Assembly (NCBI GenBank): GCA_012964275.1 | Contig: DTUG01000209.1 | Location: 1-7,276 of the forward strand | Reading direction: 5' to 3' | DNA from: Fidelibacterota bacterium | Lineage (GTDB): Bacteria; Fidelibacterota; Marinisomatia; Marinisomatales; UBA1611 | DNA: 7,276 bases | Shown here: positions 1 through 7,202 of the stretch, in pieces | Position numbering within the stretch: the first letter of the stretch is position 1 | Layout of the letters: each line of letters opens with the position of its first letter | Position numbers and translations under genes: made by a program | Notes under the pieces: model-generated | Told to the model about the DNA's origin: nothing | Database searches by the model: none | What the model saw: the letters and a program-made list of their open reading frames with translations, nothing else

Positions 1-1073
1 CCGTCTTCATCGTTATCAATTTTATCAGCGTAGCTTACACCAGTCTGATCGCCAAAGGGGACATGGGTCATATTTTCGTCTATAAGCCCATTTCCGTTAT
101 CATCAATGGCGTTGCCCAGGATTTCATCAGCAATGAAGTCTTCGAATATAATGGGGCCGTTTTCTTCACCATCTCCATCATTATCGATTCGGTCAACATT
201 ATTGCCGGGAGTTTCAATGAACGAAGTGGCGGCGACACCAACAAGGTCGGAACCAAAGGCAGAGTTCCCTATACCATCACTGTCCATGGACCAGGCCACA
301 TCATAGATCAGGTCAAAATCTGGCGTATCATCGCCAGAGTCGCCATCTCCACCGACCAGGTCCGCCAGCCACATCGAAAAAGATACCTTTTCATAATCAA
401 ATGAACCATCGTTTTGTATTTCATGCAAAATAAAGACCACGTCCTCGATCAGGATCTGCTTCCATTCCAAAACGCGAACTCCTGTCAATAGTCCTGCACC
501 GTTTCGACTCAGATCCGTTGTGTCAGGGGAATAAGGATTTCCTAGGATATAGTTCCTGTCATCTGATGTTTTGTAATATATCTCTTGCTGAGCATTGTAC
601 TGATTCTTACCAAAGTAGCCGTTCCATGAGCCAGGCCAGCCCGGATCGCTCTCATCATTCATTTTATCCGGCCAGGTATCTGGCCAGGTATTTTCATCAT
701 CGCTGATGGCTAATTTTTGTGAATTTGGGTTTAAATAACCGGAAACGGGTTCCCAGGCCATTGAATTACCAGACTGGTCCGAGCGAAAGGGGATTGTGAC
801 TAGGGGCCGAACTTCTCCTTCATTTGTCGTGACTTCCGTGCCTACTGCTAAGGCAGTCATGGCAATATAGTGTTGCCCCGAATTCACAGGCCATTCGTAG
901 GGTATTTCACCAGGATTTGCACCTGTTCTTCCTGTGATACCAAAATTAAAAATAGTAGTACGCACTTTATTTACATCGATATTGGTAGACCGCCTAAAAT
1001 CGGGATCTCCGCGTTCACCCGACTGGGCCAACAATAAAGAAAGGAAAACAATTATGTTTAATCTTTTTACCAT
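1..1073 (-). CDS. Secreted Asp-rich protein of unknown function, C-terminally truncated by the window edge
   Basis: Open from the ATG at 1073 to the left edge, giving 357 complete codons with no stop in frame. The N-terminus is a classic signal peptide: VKR, then a hydrophobic run at 6-15 and AQS/G cleavage near 16-19. That supports the start, which overlaps the receptor stop by 7 nt (ATGGTAA). Visible parts are a conserved-looking NFGITGRTG stretch (43-51), a Trp/Pro region with WPDTW (130-134) and WPGSW (146-150) followed by NGYFGK, a stretch of predicted beta strands (about 195-240), and Asp/Asn/Gly-rich loops from 242 onward. These include RIDNDGDGEENG (295-306), IDDNGNGLIDEN (323-334) and KIDNDED (351-357), which resemble Ca-binding loops of thrombospondin-3 or dockerin type. 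I do not recognise a named family. Position after a TonB receptor suggests a surface or extracellular partner. It is not obviously SusD: there is no lipobox and no visible TPR-like helices. Confidence 0.85.
   Translation of the reverse strand, partial: MVKRLNIIVFLSLLLAQSGERGDPDFRRSTNIDVNKVRTTIFNFGITGRTGANPGEIPYEWPVNSGQHYIAMTALAVGTEVTTNEGEVRPLVTIPFRSDQSGNSMAWEPVSGYLNPNSQKLAISDDENTWPDTWPDKMNDESDPGWPGSWNGYFGKNQYNAQQEIYYKTSDDRNYILGNPYSPDTTDLSRNGAGLLTGVRVLEWKQILIEDVVFILHEIQNDGSFDYEKVSFSMWLADLVGGDGDSGDDTPDFDLIYDVAWSMDSDGIGNSAFGSDLVGVAATSFIETPGNNVDRIDNDGDGEENGPIIFEDFIADEILGNAIDDNGNGLIDENMTHVPFGDQTGVSYADKIDNDED
670..691 (-). repeat. Short 12-nt-period direct repeat inside the unknown gene
   Basis: GGCCAGGTAT occurs on the plus strand at 670-679 and again at 682-691, a 12-nt period that keeps the reading frame. 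It encodes two successive TWPD units (residues 129-136 of the secreted unknown protein). It looks like a small in-frame duplication within a Trp/Pro-rich segment rather than a mobile or regulatory repeat. Confidence 0.6.
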
Positions 1074-3973
1074 GCGAGTTGTAATCCCAACTGTATCTCC
1101 CGGGGCTCATCATACCAGTCAGGCCGATTGAAATATTGGTCCAGGGTATTGGGTCTTAAGGGCTCAAATGGTGAAATCTGTTTTGCTCTTCTTCTTTCTA
1201 TGGTTTCATTAGCACGTCCGGAATCATCGTAGACGTAATTTTCATTTCTACGGTCGGTCAGATTATAAATACTGAGATAAATTTTTCCGTTCATTTTGCC
1301 GAAACTGATATTCTTAAAAAGTTTAGCATCCATTCTGAACGTGTTCAACTTTCTGCGACTGTTCCTGAGCAATACATTAGAAAGAACTTCACCCTGTTGC
1401 TCATAGTTGGTGATCACAGGGGTATATGGATATCCACTGCCATACTGGAAAATAGCATTGGCGCCCCAACCCCTGTAGGCTGTTGTAACAGAGCCATTCA
1501 AATTGTGCCGCTGATCCCAATCCAATGGAATAATGGAACGGGTCGGTTCTTTCCCCGCAAGTACAGCCCCGAATTCCTCATTGGGGTTAGAATTTGAGCC
1601 CTCAGCAATTTGGTATGTATAATTGAATTGCCAGCCGATGAAGTTGCTGAATTGCTTGAATAGTATCAGGATCACTCCGCGGGAATTGCTATAATCCCTG
1701 TTCACATAAGTATAATAAGATTTACCATCTCCAAGGTCTATTGGAATCCCACTGGTCACATAATTTCGCGCATCCCTGTAAAAGCCTTTGATTTCCAATT
1801 TTGTCCTGAATCCGATCTCCTGTCTTAAACCTAATTCATAGCTGATTGTAGTTTCAGGTTTTAGATCAGGATTGCCAAAGATCCCAAAATTTGTTCCGGT
1901 TTCTGTCAACTTATATTCCGTATTGTTGTAGAGAAGTGAAAAATCGGGAATCTTGAAAAAATAGCCGTATGCAAAATGGATGACCCCCTTGTCTGAAATG
2001 GGGTAAGCAACAGCCAACCTGGGGCTCAACTGTGATTTTTTTATCGATTCCTTCCACCACCCATTTTTATTGACCAGATCAGGCTGGTCATTGAAACGAT
2101 CGTAATATTCAGAATAAGTATGGCCGATCGTGTTCTCAGCACTGTCGATCTCGGAATACCATAAGGAACCCCAATTAATATTTTCTAATTCGTCCATGGA
2201 AAGAGTATCAAGCGCAGGATTTCTCGGATCATTTATATAAGGTTCATGAATATTATTCGGTGTTCGGGATTTTGGATTGAAGGATTCAAATCTCAATCCA
2301 GCATTAATGATCATATCTCCGTACTCTATTTTATCCTGCAAATAAAAAGACCATTCCTGAGGATTAAATTCATAGGTGGAGCGATTAAAACTTCCTACTT
2401 CAGGAATCTCGGGTGTAAACACCTGGTCTGCCTGCGAAGAGTCTAACAGGGCATAACTGTCTAATTTTAAACGGTGACTCGTGAGTTCAACGCCAATTTT
2501 AATCTGGTTATATTTATTGACCTGGCTTGTATAATCCAATTTAATGCTTTGAGATAGCGTTTCTCTTTTGAATCGATCTGTATCAACCCCCCATCTGCTC
2601 AATGTATACTGGGGGAAATAGTTAACGCTCGAACCATATTCATTAGCAATATGATCTGGTACTTCTCCTGTGATGTGAGCCCAGAATAAACTGTCTGGTG
2701 TAATGTATCTGGTATCCAGCGGGTTCTCATAAAGGTAAGACTCATATCGGTGTGTGTATTGTGACGCGTTGATCTCTAAAAATGATTTTGAAGAGAAGGA
2801 ATGGGACAGGTTCAATCCTGCGAATTCGCCAGAGTTATAGTTATTTTTTCGTCCTTCCTGTGCCATTTGTCTGGCATGGTTGTAACCTTGGGAAATTCCA
2901 GAATTAAAAATCGTATTGATTCTTAATTTTGTAGAAGGTGTCACTCGGAAGGTTAATTTATTTTGTGTTGACCAGGAATTAAACCAGTTCATGCTCTGAT
3001 AGGATGGCCCTTCTGTGCTCTCACCTGCATCCAAGAATCCATTACCGTTGGCATCCGTAAATACAGTGTCTCCGTACATGGTAAATGTTTGCCTGCCAAA
3101 GAGCCAGCCATCAGATCTATTTAATCGGCCTGAAGAGTAAAATGTGATAAATCCCGGAATAATCGGTCCATTCAGATTTGCAGAGATACTGATATCATTT
3201 GTAGGCGTATAAGAATCAAGATTATGGAAAATGGGGTCATTAGTTATATGGTCCCCACTGTAAATATTGAGGGACCCCTGAAGGTTGTTACCCCCATCCT
3301 TGGTAACCATGTTGATCACTCCGGTCAACGCCCGGCCGTATTCTGCATTAAAGGTTCCACTGATTACCTGCAATTCCTGGATGTTATCATTCTCGATCTT
3401 TACAGATATTCCACCATCATATGAATCTGTCATGGGCACACCATCAACCATATAGGAGATCTCGCTGCTGCGTCCTCCCCGCATGTGTAATCCTCCGCCG
3501 GCATCCTGAGTAATACCGCCCTGTAGCCGCAGCACATCACTGACCTCGGTCACAGGCATTACGTCCAATTCTTCTGCTGTTATTCGAGCTTCTGATTGGG
3601 TTACGTCAAATTGGATCAATTTACGCTCCGCAGTCACAACAACTTCTGAGCCCTCGATTACTTCAGTACCCAGAGATGCGTTCATTCGGGTCGTTTTATC
3701 AACAGAGATCCTTACATTTTCCAGGATCACATTTTCATACCCAATCATCATGAACCTTATTGTATAAACACCGGGGGGAATATTTAAAATGAAATACTCT
3801 CCGTTTATATCTGAAGATGTGCCAAGGTCTGTCCCGTCTAAAATGACATTGCAGCCGATGAGCTGATTTCCCGTAGTTTTATCAGATATAAATCCGGTCA
3901 ATTTACCGGTGGTCCCAGCTTGGATAATTTGGATCAATGCCAAAGTGAATAAGAATCTTAGGCTAATTTTCAT
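1067..3973 (-). CDS. TonB-dependent outer-membrane receptor with carboxypeptidase-regulatory-like domain
   Basis: A 968-aa outer-membrane transporter that would take up a ligand using TonB/proton-motive-force energy. Residues 1-19 are a signal peptide ending IIQA. Residues 23-105 form a CarboxypepD_reg-like beta domain (GKLTGFISD, DINGEYFILNIPPGVY, IGYE). A TonB-box-like VVVTAERK lies at 111-118. The plug domain covers about 120-228, with MRGGRSSEISYMVDGVP at 164-180 and GVINMVTKDGG at 218-228. The rest is a 22-strand-type barrel with the familiar NPDLKPET (701-708) and NLTDRRNENY (904-913) signatures and a C-terminal aromatic residue (LQLAW), as expected for the outer-membrane insertion signal. 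A Ca-loop-like TDANGNGFLDAGE lies at 306-318. The start overlaps the PPIase stop by 4 nt, and the end overlaps the next gene by 7 nt. The substrate is unknown. The GH13 neighbour suggests an alpha-glucan oligomer, but no SusD partner is visible and the protein lacks clear SusC/RagA-specific features, so other ligands remain open. Confidence 0.93.
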   Translation of the reverse strand: MKISLRFLFTLALIQIIQAGTTGKLTGFISDKTTGNQLIGCNVILDGTDLGTSSDINGEYFILNIPPGVYTIRFMMIGYENVILENVRISVDKTTRMNASLGTEVIEGSEVVVTAERKLIQFDVTQSEARITAEELDVMPVTEVSDVLRLQGGITQDAGGGLHMRGGRSSEISYMVDGVPMTDSYDGGISVKIENDNIQELQVISGTFNAEYGRALTGVINMVTKDGGNNLQGSLNIYSGDHITNDPIFHNLDSYTPTNDISISANLNGPIIPGFITFYSSGRLNRSDGWLFGRQTFTMYGDTVFTDANGNGFLDAGESTEGPSYQSMNWFNSWSTQNKLTFRVTPSTKLRINTIFNSGISQGYNHARQMAQEGRKNNYNSGEFAGLNLSHSFSSKSFLEINASQYTHRYESYLYENPLDTRYITPDSLFWAHITGEVPDHIANEYGSSVNYFPQYTLSRWGVDTDRFKRETLSQSIKLDYTSQVNKYNQIKIGVELTSHRLKLDSYALLDSSQADQVFTPEIPEVGSFNRSTYEFNPQEWSFYLQDKIEYGDMIINAGLRFESFNPKSRTPNNIHEPYINDPRNPALDTLSMDELENINWGSLWYSEIDSAENTIGHTYSEYYDRFNDQPDLVNKNGWWKESIKKSQLSPRLAVAYPISDKGVIHFAYGYFFKIPDFSLLYNNTEYKLTETGTNFGIFGNPDLKPETTISYELGLRQEIGFRTKLEIKGFYRDARNYVTSGIPIDLGDGKSYYTYVNRDYSNSRGVILILFKQFSNFIGWQFNYTYQIAEGSNSNPNEEFGAVLAGKEPTRSIIPLDWDQRHNLNGSVTTAYRGWGANAIFQYGSGYPYTPVITNYEQQGEVLSNVLLRNSRRKLNTFRMDAKLFKNISFGKMNGKIYLSIYNLTDRRNENYVYDDSGRANETIERRRAKQISPFEPLRPNTLDQYFNRPDWYDEPREIQLGLQLAW

Positions 3974-5265
3974 AAAGATGCCCCGAGAACCATTGGAAAA
4001 GATTTTACATTTGAACTGTCAACAATGATCTGGCTGCTAACAGCTAAATTATCTCGAAATTTGAAATATGCATCTTGCCTGTTTATAGGGTCAGAACCAT
4101 CCTGGATGGTATCCATGTAATTATTCAGCATTAAGGATGTGAATTCCTGGTCGAAGTTCTGTTTAAAGATATCAGACTCATGGAGCCCGAGATTTTCAGC
4201 ATCCCTGATCATTTCATATCGAACGATCAGTCCACTCAAAATATTTTTTAGCGATTCAATTGACTGAATTCGTTTATATTGACGATTGGATAGCTGGGAT
4301 AATTTGGAAAGAGACTCTTGAACAGTTAACGTCTTTTCATTTTTATAATGCACAACGGGGGTTAGACTCCGTGAAAAACCTTGTTCTGGGTTACCTTGAA
4401 CCAGTGTAATCAATTCTTCCAATCCTGCTGTGTTAAACTGCAAAGCCAGATCCTGTGCAAGGTTGTCGGTGAAGTTTCTTAATGCGGGAAGCCTCTTATA
4501 TTCGATCGCCATGTGGGTGAGCCAGGCTTTTTCATTCTGAAAATCCCTTTCTGTCAAGAAAATATCTTTTTCCTTTTCCAAGACTTGGATAATGCTAAAT
4601 CCTTTGCGGGTTTTTACTGGCGCGGAGATCTTCCCATCATTTAAAGAGAAAGCTACAATTTCAAATGCCGGGTCTAATTCTCCCATTTTATACCATCCTA
4701 TATCTCCACCATTCTTTTTCAAAACTGGATCCTGTAGATGTTTTTCGGCTAAATCTTCCCATGCTGCACCGAGTCTTAATTGGTTTTCAATCAGTTTTAT
4801 CTTTTCAAGATTTGAAGCAAATAAATGGCGAACATGAAGTGATGTTTTAGAGTAGGTAAAAAGACGACGGAGTTCTGTATCACTGACTTCTATCTGTTCC
4901 TTAATTTTTAAATCATGGTATCGGTTTAACAGGAGTTGGTGATACATCTGATTTTTTTTGAAGAGGATACCTGGATCGTTAGCAAGGCCAGAATTGTTTC
5001 CGTAATCAAGAATTAATTTCTCATCTATGAGAGAATTCAGGAAAGAATGCCTGTTTGAAAGATTGTCTTTCTGATGTGTCTTGGAAAGAAATGATCTATA
5101 ACGAGGTAGGTAAGAGTCCAGCGTAATATTATTGCCATTAATTGTAGCTAATGTATGATCCTCTGTTCTTTCACAAGAGAGAAAGAGTGCAGCACAACTA
5201 AAGATTATTAATAGATACTTAACACCTATAAAACGCTGAAATAAATCTATTACATGCAGTCGCAT
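3970..5265 (-). CDS. PpiC/parvulin-type peptidyl-prolyl isomerase, putative lipoprotein
   Basis: A 431-aa foldase expected to catalyse prolyl cis/trans isomerisation and chaperone exported proteins in the cell envelope. The N-terminus has a basic stretch, a hydrophobic segment at about 17-30 and FLSC with Cys at 31, a slightly non-standard lipobox (Phe at -3). Lipid anchoring is therefore likely but not certain. Residues 38-137 form a SurA_N-like helical region that begins with the ING..ITLDSYL pattern. Residues 143-231 are a rotamase domain: HVRHLF at 144-149, GGDIGWYKMGELDPAF at 186-201, then the alternating strand pattern ending GFSIIQVLE. Residues 310-387 resemble residues 45-121 (see findings). 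No other plausible in-frame start lies near, because V5 and V15 are GTA and GTT codons. There is no Shine-Dalgarno; the 8-nt spacer after the GH13 stop is only A and T. The stop codon overlaps the receptor start as ATGA. Its place between a periplasmic enzyme and an outer-membrane barrel suggests a role in assembling one of them, which is inference. Confidence 0.9.
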   Translation of the reverse strand: MRLHVIDLFQRFIGVKYLLIIFSCAALFLSCERTEDHTLATINGNNITLDSYLPRYRSFLSKTHQKDNLSNRHSFLNSLIDEKLILDYGNNSGLANDPGILFKKNQMYHQLLLNRYHDLKIKEQIEVSDTELRRLFTYSKTSLHVRHLFASNLEKIKLIENQLRLGAAWEDLAEKHLQDPVLKKNGGDIGWYKMGELDPAFEIVAFSLNDGKISAPVKTRKGFSIIQVLEKEKDIFLTERDFQNEKAWLTHMAIEYKRLPALRNFTDNLAQDLALQFNTAGLEELITLVQGNPEQGFSRSLTPVVHYKNEKTLTVQESLSKLSQLSNRQYKRIQSIESLKNILSGLIVRYEMIRDAENLGLHESDIFKQNFDQEFTSLMLNNYMDTIQDGSDPINRQDAYFKFRDNLAVSSQIIVDSSNVKSFPMVLGASL

Positions 5266-5273
5266 TTTTATAT

Positions 5274-7124
5274 CTAATCAATCTCCAGTACAAGAGCACT
5301 TTTTCTTGGCAGGTCAATTTCCGCAGAAAGGTCATATACTTTATTATCTAATACACTTTTTGCCTGATTCCGACCAGCCAATACTTCATGGAATCGGTTT
5401 GTGCTGATTCTCTTTGATTTGTTGTTATTATTAATTAATACCATTACCAGTTCCTTCTCAATCTTGCGAAAGTAAACGTATACACCATTAACAGGCGGAT
5501 AGTGAATTAGATCACCCTTGGTGATGGCTAAACTTTCTTTCCGCCAGTTCAGTAGTTTCTTGATAAAACTTTGGGCTCTTTTCTGTTGGAGTTTCAGTCC
5601 TTGGCCAATAAAGGCATTCACCTTATCAGTGGACCATCCTCCAGGAAAATCAGACCGCAGGGAACCATGGTCAGCTGGACCAGTCATCAATATTTCTGTA
5701 CCATAGTAAACCTGTGGTATACCACGGGTTGTATAAATGAAGGTCATAGCTATCTTATATAGATCGAAGTCCTCTTTCAATTGAGAAAAGATTCGAGTCA
5801 TATCATGGTTACCAGCAAACACTACTAGATTGTATGGGTCACCATAAAGAAAATCATTGGCCAATACTTTATACAACTGGCCAATACCAGTTTTCCAGGT
5901 GTCTGCATTTACTAGACTGCTCACCAGTGCTTCCTGCAAAGGGAAGTCCATCATGTTTGGTATATAAGACTTGTAATCGTCATGACGCGGACTATCTTTT
6001 TGCCAGTAGGAAATAATCGATGGATTACTGGACCATTCTTCACCAACAATACTGAAATGGGGATACTCCAGTGCTATCCGTTTGCTCCAATCCGACAGGA
6101 ACATTTTATCTATGTATGGATATGTATCCACTCGAAAACCGGATAAAGAAGCATATTCAATCCACCAAATTGAATTTTGGATCAAATACATTGCCAAAAA
6201 TGGATTACTCTGGTTCAGGTCCGGCATGGTTCTTACGAACCAGCCATCAGTAAAAGAGTCCCTCTCAGACTGGGTAAGGTGAGGGTCATGCACTGCTTCA
6301 TGGTTATGATTGGTCTGTGTGAATTCTCCATTATTATTGATCCAATCAGGGGTGGGTAGATCCCTCATCCACCAGTGATTGGACCCAATATGATTCAAAA
6401 TGATATCTTTTATGATACCAATACCTTTTTGCTTAGCCTGCACTGATAATTTTTTATATAGAGCATTATACCCAAAGCGGGCATCAATTTGATAATAATC
6501 AGTCGTGGAATACCCGTGGTAGGAATAAGTTTCCTGATCATTCTCTAATACAGGGTTTAACCAGATCTGGGTGAAGCCCATGTCCGCAATGTAATCGAGA
6601 TGATCAATGATTCCCTGGATATCGCCACCATGTCTTCCATTCTTGTTTCGCCTGTTTGATTTTTCTTTCAGGCTCGGCGATGAATCATTGCTGGGGTCTC
6701 CGTTGGCATAGCGGTCAGGTGTAATTAAATAAATAACATCTGCCGACGAAAACCCCCGCCGTTCTGCTGATTCAGGTTCTCTCTCTAATAATTTATAATT
6801 ATAACTCAGTTGTGTTTGACCTGATTCACTAAAAACAATATTAAATTCACCCGGTTTTGTTTTTTCAGATAATAACAGATCAATAAATAAATAATTTGAA
6901 TTGTTAACCTTATGCACATTATTAATTTCAACTCCTGGGTAGGACAATGCAGGTTCCAAGTTCGCAATATTTTTTCCATGAACCATCAACTGCAGTTTAT
7001 TATCTGCCATCCCGATCCACCAAAAATGGGGTTCCAAATGATTGATTTTATAGGAATTTTTACTACTTGCCGAGGATATACAAACTATTAATAATAGAAG
7101 CCAGTTTAAATAGAAATACTTCAT
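5274..7124 (-). CDS. Secreted GH13 cyclomaltodextrinase/neopullulanase (SusA-like)
   Basis: Predicted to hydrolyse alpha-1,4 links in cyclodextrins, maltodextrins or pullulan-type oligosaccharides in the periplasm. Numbered from the ATG at 7124 (616 aa), it has an N-terminal signal peptide: Lys at 2, hydrophobic core about 8-17, likely cleavage near SSASS, and no lipobox at its Cys. A cyclomaltodextrinase N-terminal beta domain follows at about 27-111 (HLEPHFWWIGM start). Next is a TIM barrel at about 129-529 with all GH13 signatures: Ca-site-like PDRYANGDPSND at 136-147, region I DIILNH (D240-H245), region V MPDLN (300-304), region II GFRVD with nucleophile D333, region III GEEW with acid/base E362, and region IV GNHD with D441. 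A C-terminal beta domain runs from about 535. All catalytic residues are intact. An in-frame ATG at 7157 would add 11 residues ahead of the signal peptide, so 7124 is preferred. It stops with TAG, 8 nt before the PPIase gene. The family call is strong; exact substrate preference is not readable from sequence. Confidence 0.93.
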   Translation of the reverse strand: MKYFYLNWLLLLIVCISSASSKNSYKINHLEPHFWWIGMADNKLQLMVHGKNIANLEPALSYPGVEINNVHKVNNSNYLFIDLLLSEKTKPGEFNIVFSESGQTQLSYNYKLLEREPESAERRGFSSADVIYLITPDRYANGDPSNDSSPSLKEKSNRRNKNGRHGGDIQGIIDHLDYIADMGFTQIWLNPVLENDQETYSYHGYSTTDYYQIDARFGYNALYKKLSVQAKQKGIGIIKDIILNHIGSNHWWMRDLPTPDWINNNGEFTQTNHNHEAVHDPHLTQSERDSFTDGWFVRTMPDLNQSNPFLAMYLIQNSIWWIEYASLSGFRVDTYPYIDKMFLSDWSKRIALEYPHFSIVGEEWSSNPSIISYWQKDSPRHDDYKSYIPNMMDFPLQEALVSSLVNADTWKTGIGQLYKVLANDFLYGDPYNLVVFAGNHDMTRIFSQLKEDFDLYKIAMTFIYTTRGIPQVYYGTEILMTGPADHGSLRSDFPGGWSTDKVNAFIGQGLKLQQKRAQSFIKKLLNWRKESLAITKGDLIHYPPVNGVYVYFRKIEKELVMVLINNNNKSKRISTNRFHEVLAGRNQAKSVLDNKVYDLSAEIDLPRKSALVLEID

Positions 7125-7173
7125 TTTATTGAAATTTATAATTAGTGATATAACCATTTTGCAGAAATTAGCA

Positions 7174-7193
7174 GTAACTCAAAAGTCAGTTAC
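7174..7193. promoter_or_regulatory. Inverted repeat, possible operator or leader hairpin
   Basis: GTAACT and AGTTAC form a perfect 6-bp inverted repeat around an 8-nt centre. It sits just downstream of the candidate -10 (7203-7208), at about +3 to +22 of the predicted transcript and 50 to 69 nt before the GH13 start codon. The position suits a repressor operator or a small leader stem-loop. It is not followed by a T-run on either strand, which argues against an intrinsic terminator. A 6-bp arm in A/T-rich DNA can arise by chance, and no regulator gene lies in the window. Confidence 0.25.
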
Positions 7194-7202
7194 AATTAAA
7201 TT

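Noticed and set aside
63..404. Plus-strand ORF of 113 codons
   Set aside because: It lies wholly antisense to the unknown secreted gene, whose signal peptide, motifs and frame are convincing. The plus-strand translation shows no recognisable domain.
934..1131. Plus-strand ORF spanning the junction of the receptor and the unknown gene
   Set aside because: It is antisense to two genes with clear coding signals and has no family features. It is a shadow ORF.
4592..4850. Two overlapping plus-strand ORFs inside the PPIase gene
   Set aside because: They are antisense to the conserved PpiC domain and have no domain or start-site support.
5166..5175. Acidic residues after the PPIase lipid Cys (CERTED) as a surface-export signal
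   Set aside because: Bacteroidota lipoprotein export signals are acidic, but this match is loose and a PPIase is expected to face the periplasm.
7125..7157. Upstream ATG at 7157 as the GH13 start
   Set aside because: It would put 11 extra, mostly hydrophobic residues before a normal Lys-led signal peptide that begins at the ATG at 7124. The shorter form fits a secreted enzyme better, though the longer one cannot be excluded.
7174..7193. Intrinsic terminator of an upstream gene
   Set aside because: The stem is only 6 bp with mixed A/T and G/C pairs, and no T-run follows it on either strand.
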